From LSCE01 sp050485425 (GTDB lineage Bacteria > Pseudomonadota > Gammaproteobacteria > Nitrococcales > Aquisalimonadaceae): a stretch of DNA of 64,000 nt. This document shows, in pieces, positions 60,674 to 64,000 of the stretch. Under the pieces are notes generated by a model. That model ran no database searches and had not been told where the DNA came from. It was given only the letters and a program-made list of their open reading frames with translations. Both the position numbers and the translations under genes were made by a program. Positions within the stretch are counted from its first letter, which is position 1. The number at the start of each line of letters is the position of its first letter. Location of the stretch: assembly GCA_050485425.1 (NCBI GenBank), contig JBJHBJ010000018.1:1-64000 (forward strand), in the 5' to 3' direction.

Positions 60674-61500
60674 ACGTCCGTAACACCGAGCAGGAACAAC
60701 ATCAAGGCGAACACGGTGGCCGACGCCGTCAGGCTGTCGATCCGATCCAGCACGCCGCCATGTCCGGGCAGCAGGGTCCCGCTGTCCTTCACCCCGATAC
60801 GCCGCTTGACCATGCTTTCGTACAGATCGCCGACAATGGAGAACATCACCGTGACCAGCACGACCGGAATCAGGATGGCGGCAGCGATCGGTGGCACCGG
60901 GAACAGCGCTTCCATCAACAGGGCCGCGACCACGGCAAGCACCAGACCGCCGACGGCCCCCTCCCAGGTCTTGCCAGGACTGATGGCCGGCGCCAGCTTG
61001 CGCCGCCCCAGTGCCCGGCCGGCGAAATAGGCGCCGACGTCAGCGGCCCAGGTCAGCACCAGCATGAACAGCAGCAGCCAGGGCCCGGACGGTTGGGCGT
61101 GCAGCCAGACCATGCCGCACCAGGCCGGCAATAGCACGAGCGCGCCGGTCAGCAACGGTGCCGGCGCCGGCCCGCTGCGGCTCTCCGGCAAGGAACGGGA
61201 AAACCGCACCAACTGGACCAGCGCCAGCAGCCACCAGGCCAGTCCCAGGAAAAGCAGCACGGGTGATAACGGTCCGTGCCCGGGGGCCCCGCCAATCAAC
61301 CCCATGACCAGGACGAGGCCACCCAGGTACGCCCAGCGGACGGCCGGGCGATCACAGGCGACCAGTCGCGTCCACTCCCAGGCACCCAGCAGAAACACGG
61401 TACCGGCGGCAATGGCGAATCCCCAGGTAGGAAGCAGAAAAACCGCGGCCAGGGCGACAGGCAGCAACACCAGCGCGGTCAGCACGCGCCATCTAAGCAC
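60670..61500 (-). CDS. cdsA: Phosphatidate cytidylyltransferase
   Basis: Membrane enzyme that makes CDP-diacylglycerol for all phospholipids. The 276-residue protein has about eight membrane helices and the signature SMVKRRIGVKDSGTLLPGHGGVLDRIDS near the C-terminus. GTG at 61500 overlaps the uppS stop by 8 bases and starts the first hydrophobic region (VLRWRVLTALVLLPVALAA). The longer frame to 61677 lies inside uppS. Confidence 0.95.
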   Translation of the reverse strand: MLRWRVLTALVLLPVALAAVFLLPTWGFAIAAGTVFLLGAWEWTRLVACDRPAVRWAYLGGLVLVMGLIGGAPGHGPLSPVLLFLGLAWWLLALVQLVRFSRSLPESRSGPAPAPLLTGALVLLPAWCGMVWLHAQPSGPWLLLFMLVLTWAADVGAYFAGRALGRRKLAPAISPGKTWEGAVGGLVLAVVAALLMEALFPVPPIAAAILIPVVLVTVMFSIVGDLYESMVKRRIGVKDSGTLLPGHGGVLDRIDSLTASATVFALMLFLLGVTDV

Positions 61501-62266
61501 GGTAGGCCTGCTCGAGCTGGGCGCTGGTCTGGCCGAAACGGCGCTCACGGCCGGCATACCAGGCGAACGCCTCCTCGAGATCCTTGACCCCGAAATCGGG
61601 CCATAGCGTGGGCGTGAAATACAGTTCCGCGTAGGCCATCTGCCAGAGCAGGAAATTGCTGATTCGACGCTCGCCACCGGTGCGGATCAGGAGATCTGGG
61701 TCAGGGAGGCCGGCCGTGCTGAGGTTGCCACCCAGGCTCCGTTCATCGATCTGGGCAGGGTCCAGACGACCGTCGCGGGCCGCGCTGGCGAGCCGCCGGG
61801 CTGCCTCGACCATGTCCCAGCGGCCGCCATAGCTGGCAGCGATCACCAGCGTGAGCCCGGTATTGTCCGCGGTCATCTGTTCGACACGCTCCACCTGATG
61901 ACGAAGCCGCTCGCCCAGCCGGTGGCGGTCTCCGATCAGGCGGATACGGACATCGTTCTCGTGCAGCTTGTCCGTTTCCTTTTCCAGCGTGCGCAGGAAC
62001 AGGTCCATCAGCACCGAGACTTCCTCGGCAGGCCGCGACCAGTTCTCGCTGCTGAAGGCGAACAGGGTCAGCACGCGCACACCGCGCCGGCCGCACGCTT
62101 CCACGGTGCGCCTGACCGCCTCCACGCCGGCACGATGACCCGCCGGGCGGGGCATGAACCTGGCCTGCGCCCAGCGCCCGTTGCCGTCCATGACGATGGC
62201 CACGTGTTCGGGGACCGTGGCGGACGGGTTGGTGCCCATTGCGTCGATCTGCTGTTCGCTGTTCAT
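61493..62266 (-). CDS. uppS: Undecaprenyl diphosphate synthase
   Basis: Builds the C55 carrier lipid for peptidoglycan and lipopolysaccharide. The 257-residue protein has the cis-prenyltransferase motifs VAIVMDGNGRWA, GHRAGVEAVR, TLFAFSSENWSRP, and DLLIRTGGERRISNFLLWQMAYAELYF. ATG at 62266 is taken; 62239 is an alternative and neither has a strong ribosome binding site. A 118-base gap separates it from frr. Confidence 0.95.
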   Translation of the reverse strand: MNSEQQIDAMGTNPSATVPEHVAIVMDGNGRWAQARFMPRPAGHRAGVEAVRRTVEACGRRGVRVLTLFAFSSENWSRPAEEVSVLMDLFLRTLEKETDKLHENDVRIRLIGDRHRLGERLRHQVERVEQMTADNTGLTLVIAASYGGRWDMVEAARRLASAARDGRLDPAQIDERSLGGNLSTAGLPDPDLLIRTGGERRISNFLLWQMAYAELYFTPTLWPDFGVKDLEEAFAWYAGRERRFGQTSAQLEQAYRA

Positions 62267-62384
62267 GTTTTTACGGATAGTCCACCTTCCCGCGCGGCTG
62301 TCCGGCATAAAAACAGAACCCGACCACTTGCGGGGAACCCCCGCTCGCCGCCGGGCCAGAGGAGAATCCGATCACTGTACCCGA

Positions 62385-62942
62385 TCAGATCTCCATCAGC
62401 TCCTGTTCCTTGCGCTCCAGCAAGGCGTCGATCTCACCAATGAACCGGTCGGTGAGTTTTTGCACCTGGTCTTCGGCGCGGCGCTGGTCGTCTTCCGAGA
62501 TCTCCTTCTCCTTGGTCAACGACTTCAGGTCGTTGTTGGCGTCGCGGCGCACATTCCGAATGGCGACGCGCGCCTGTTCGGCCTCGTTTCGGACCACCTT
62601 CACGAATTCCTTGCGCCGTTCCTCGGTCAACGGCGGCATGGGAACGCGGATCACGGTGCCGGAGGTAGCAGGGTTCAGGCCCAGATCGGAGGTCAGGATG
62701 GCTTTCTCGATCACCGGCACCATCTGCTTCTCGTAGGCTGTCACGGTCAGCGTCCGCGCATCGGACGCGGTCACGTTGGCAACCTGGTTCAGCGGAACCT
62801 CGGAGCCGTAGTACTCGACCGTGACATGGTCCAGCAGGCTGGAGTGGGCACGGCCGGTCCGGATCTTGACGAAATCCGCCTTCAACGCCTCGACGGACTT
62901 CCTCATCCGTGTTTCAACGTCTTTCTTGATGTCTTCAATCAC
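62385..62942 (-). CDS. frr: Ribosome recycling factor
   Basis: Splits post-termination ribosomes together with EF-G. The 185-residue protein has exactly the usual length with the GTG start at 62942, which follows GGGGA by seven bases. Conserved segments are MRKSVEALKADFVKIRTGRAHSSLLD, VEYYGSEVPLNQVANV, IRVPMPPLTEERRKEFVK and VRNVRRDAN-type text (IRNVRRDANNDLKSL). It starts four bases after pyrH. Confidence 0.96.
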   Translation of the reverse strand: MIEDIKKDVETRMRKSVEALKADFVKIRTGRAHSSLLDHVTVEYYGSEVPLNQVANVTASDARTLTVTAYEKQMVPVIEKAILTSDLGLNPATSGTVIRVPMPPLTEERRKEFVKVVRNEAEQARVAIRNVRRDANNDLKSLTKEKEISEDDQRRAEDQVQKLTDRFIGEIDALLERKEQELMEI

Positions 62943-62946
62943 GCAG

Positions 62947-63666
62947 TTATCCCCTTTCCACCACGGTACCGACATCTTCGCCACGGACGACATCCATCAG
63001 TGCTCCCGGGCGCATCATGTCGAATACCTGGATCGGCAGATTATGGTCACGGCAAAGCACGATCGCTGTCGCATCCATGACCATGAGCTTTCTTTCCAGG
63101 ACCTCGTCATAGGTCAGGCGCCGGTAGCGCTCGGCAGACGGGTCCTTCACAGGATCAGCAGTGTACACGCCGTCGACCTTGGTTGCCTTCAGCATGATGT
63201 CGGCATCCACTTCAATGGCCCGCAGGCTGGCGGCGGAATCCGTCGTGAAGAACGGATTGCCTGTGCCGGCGGCGAAGATGACCACCCGCCCCTTCTCCAG
63301 GTGACGCATGGCACGGCGACGGATGTAATCCTCGCAGACCTGGTTGATCTTGATGGCGGACATGACCCGGGTGAACACGCCCGCATGCTCCAGGGCGTCC
63401 TGCAATGCCAGCGCATTCATCACGGTGGCAAGCATGCCCATATGATCGGCCGTGACCCGGTCCATGCCGGCGGCGGCAAGCCCCGCTCCGCGGAAAATAT
63501 TGCCGCCACCGATCACCAGTGCCACCTCAACGCCCATTTCCCGCACTTCCCGCACTTCCTCGGCAAGGCGCCGGATCACCAGGGGATCGATGCCGTACTC
63601 CCCGTCACCCAGCAGACCTTCACCACTCAGCTTCAGCAGGATACGTCGATAAACGGGCTTATTCAT
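62947..63666 (-). CDS. pyrH: UMP kinase
   Basis: Phosphorylates UMP to UDP for nucleotide and cell-wall precursor supply. The 239-residue protein has YRRILLKLSGEGLLG, VIGGGNIFRG, DHMGMLATVMNALAL, AAGTGNPFFTTDSAASLRA and VDGVYTADPVKDP. It lies 23 bases after tsf in the conserved tsf-pyrH-frr order. Confidence 0.97.
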   Translation of the reverse strand: MNKPVYRRILLKLSGEGLLGDGEYGIDPLVIRRLAEEVREVREMGVEVALVIGGGNIFRGAGLAAAGMDRVTADHMGMLATVMNALALQDALEHAGVFTRVMSAIKINQVCEDYIRRRAMRHLEKGRVVIFAAGTGNPFFTTDSAASLRAIEVDADIMLKATKVDGVYTADPVKDPSAERYRRLTYDEVLERKLMVMDATAIVLCRDHNLPIQVFDMMRPGALMDVVRGEDVGTVVERG

Positions 63667-63689
63667 CAGGTGGCGCTCCTCAGACAGCC

Positions 63690-64000
63690 TCAGGAACCAC
63701 GCACCTGAGCCATGACTTCCTCGGCGAAATTGCCTTCTTCCTTCTCGATACCCTCGCCCACTTCCAGGCGTGCGAAGGACACCACCTTGGCACCGGCACC
63801 CTTGAGCAGCGCAGCCACCGTCTGATCGGGGTCTTTCACGAAGGGCTGCCCGACCAGGGTGGTTTCCTTCAGGAATTTCTGCACGCGACCTTCGATCATC
63901 TTGTCGACGATCTCGGCCGGTTTGCCGCTCTCCAGAGCCTGGGCACGCAGGATCTCGCGCTCCTTGTCCAGGGTATCGGCGGGCATGTCGCTCTCGTCCA
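63690..64000 (-). CDS. tsf: Elongation factor Ts, C-terminal part (cut by window edge)
   Basis: About 102 C-terminal residues of EF-Ts, the nucleotide exchange factor of EF-Tu. The segment KEREILRAQALESGKPAEIVDKMIEGRVQKFLKE is the typical EF-Ts C-terminal region, followed by TLVGQPFVKDPDQTV and FARLEVGEGIEKEEGNFAEEV. The reading frame is open through position 64000, so the start lies beyond the window. Confidence 0.95.
   Translation of the reverse strand, partial: DESDMPADTLDKEREILRAQALESGKPAEIVDKMIEGRVQKFLKETTLVGQPFVKDPDQTVAALLKGAGAKVVSFARLEVGEGIEKEEGNFAEEVMAQVRGS

Overview
The window is a 64 kb piece of a high-GC gammaproteobacterial chromosome. The gene order matches the conserved gammaproteobacterial layout: tsf-pyrH-frr-uppS-cdsA-dxr-rseP-bamA-skp-lpxD-fabZ-lpxA-lpxB-rnhB, dnaE-accA-tilS-pyrG-kdsA-eno-ftsB-ispD-ispF-truD, and surE-pcm-yqaA-nlpD-rpoS. 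The composition and several family choices (a CysI plus DUF934 pair, a GnnA/GnnB pair) fit the Ectothiorhodospiraceae/Chromatiales side of the class, but the genus cannot be fixed from this sequence alone.

Layout from left to right. (1) 1-2611 is the right part of an integrative element: a probable IS21-type end at the very edge, a zinc-finger/Toprim primase, an excisionase-like protein and a tyrosine recombinase, ending exactly at the 3' end of a tRNA-Ser(UGA) gene. (2) 2754-17464 holds pyrD, an orphan ParA-like ATPase, a VWA membrane protein with a small membrane partner, a DUF6231-like protein, sulfite reductase cysI with DUF934, an MFS transporter plus alpha/beta hydrolase behind an unusual hairpin and an 18-codon leader ORF, then pepN and the tail-specific protease. 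(3) 17532-22602 encodes two c-di-GMP proteins, one of them a 1328-residue multi-sensor GGDEF-EAL protein. (4) 22779-29948 holds recJ, an uncharacterised recJ neighbour, the threonine-branch genes thrC and hom, an AlaC-type aminotransferase and a Mth938-like protein. (5) 30007-34711 is the rpoS stress cluster with an smr-domain gene. (6) 34690-47658 is a long minus-strand run from dnaE to truD, interrupted between tilS and pyrG by a 568-base non-coding stretch full of nested palindromic repeats. (7) 47860-50837, on the plus strand, has a second LpxA followed by a Gfo/Idh dehydrogenase and a DegT aminotransferase. (8) 50863-64000 is the envelope super-operon with the standard lpxA.

The most interesting biology is the lpxA2-gnnA-gnnB cluster. 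It is the gene set used by Acidithiobacillus to make UDP-GlcNAc3N, and so a lipid A with 3-amino sugars and extra amide-linked acyl chains. Here it coexists with a complete ordinary lpxD-fabZ-lpxA-lpxB set 2 kb away. The most novel-looking signal is the 5' region of the MFS/hydrolase operon: a perfect 16-bp hairpin buries the Shine-Dalgarno of an 18-codon ORF whose stop codon abuts the ribosome binding site of the transporter, which looks like a translational attenuator. Other points are a five-cysteine insertion in threonine synthase, a roughly 430-bp repeat element with 60-bp inverted ends, and a diverged piece of the same repeat family sitting between gnnA and gnnB.

Nearly every gene is intact. 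The exceptions are the edge-truncated ones: istA at the left and tsf at the right. Many genes in the right half overlap their neighbour by 4 bases (ATGA, GTGA or TTGA) or start with GTG or TTG, so start choices there rest on overlaps and ribosome binding sites.
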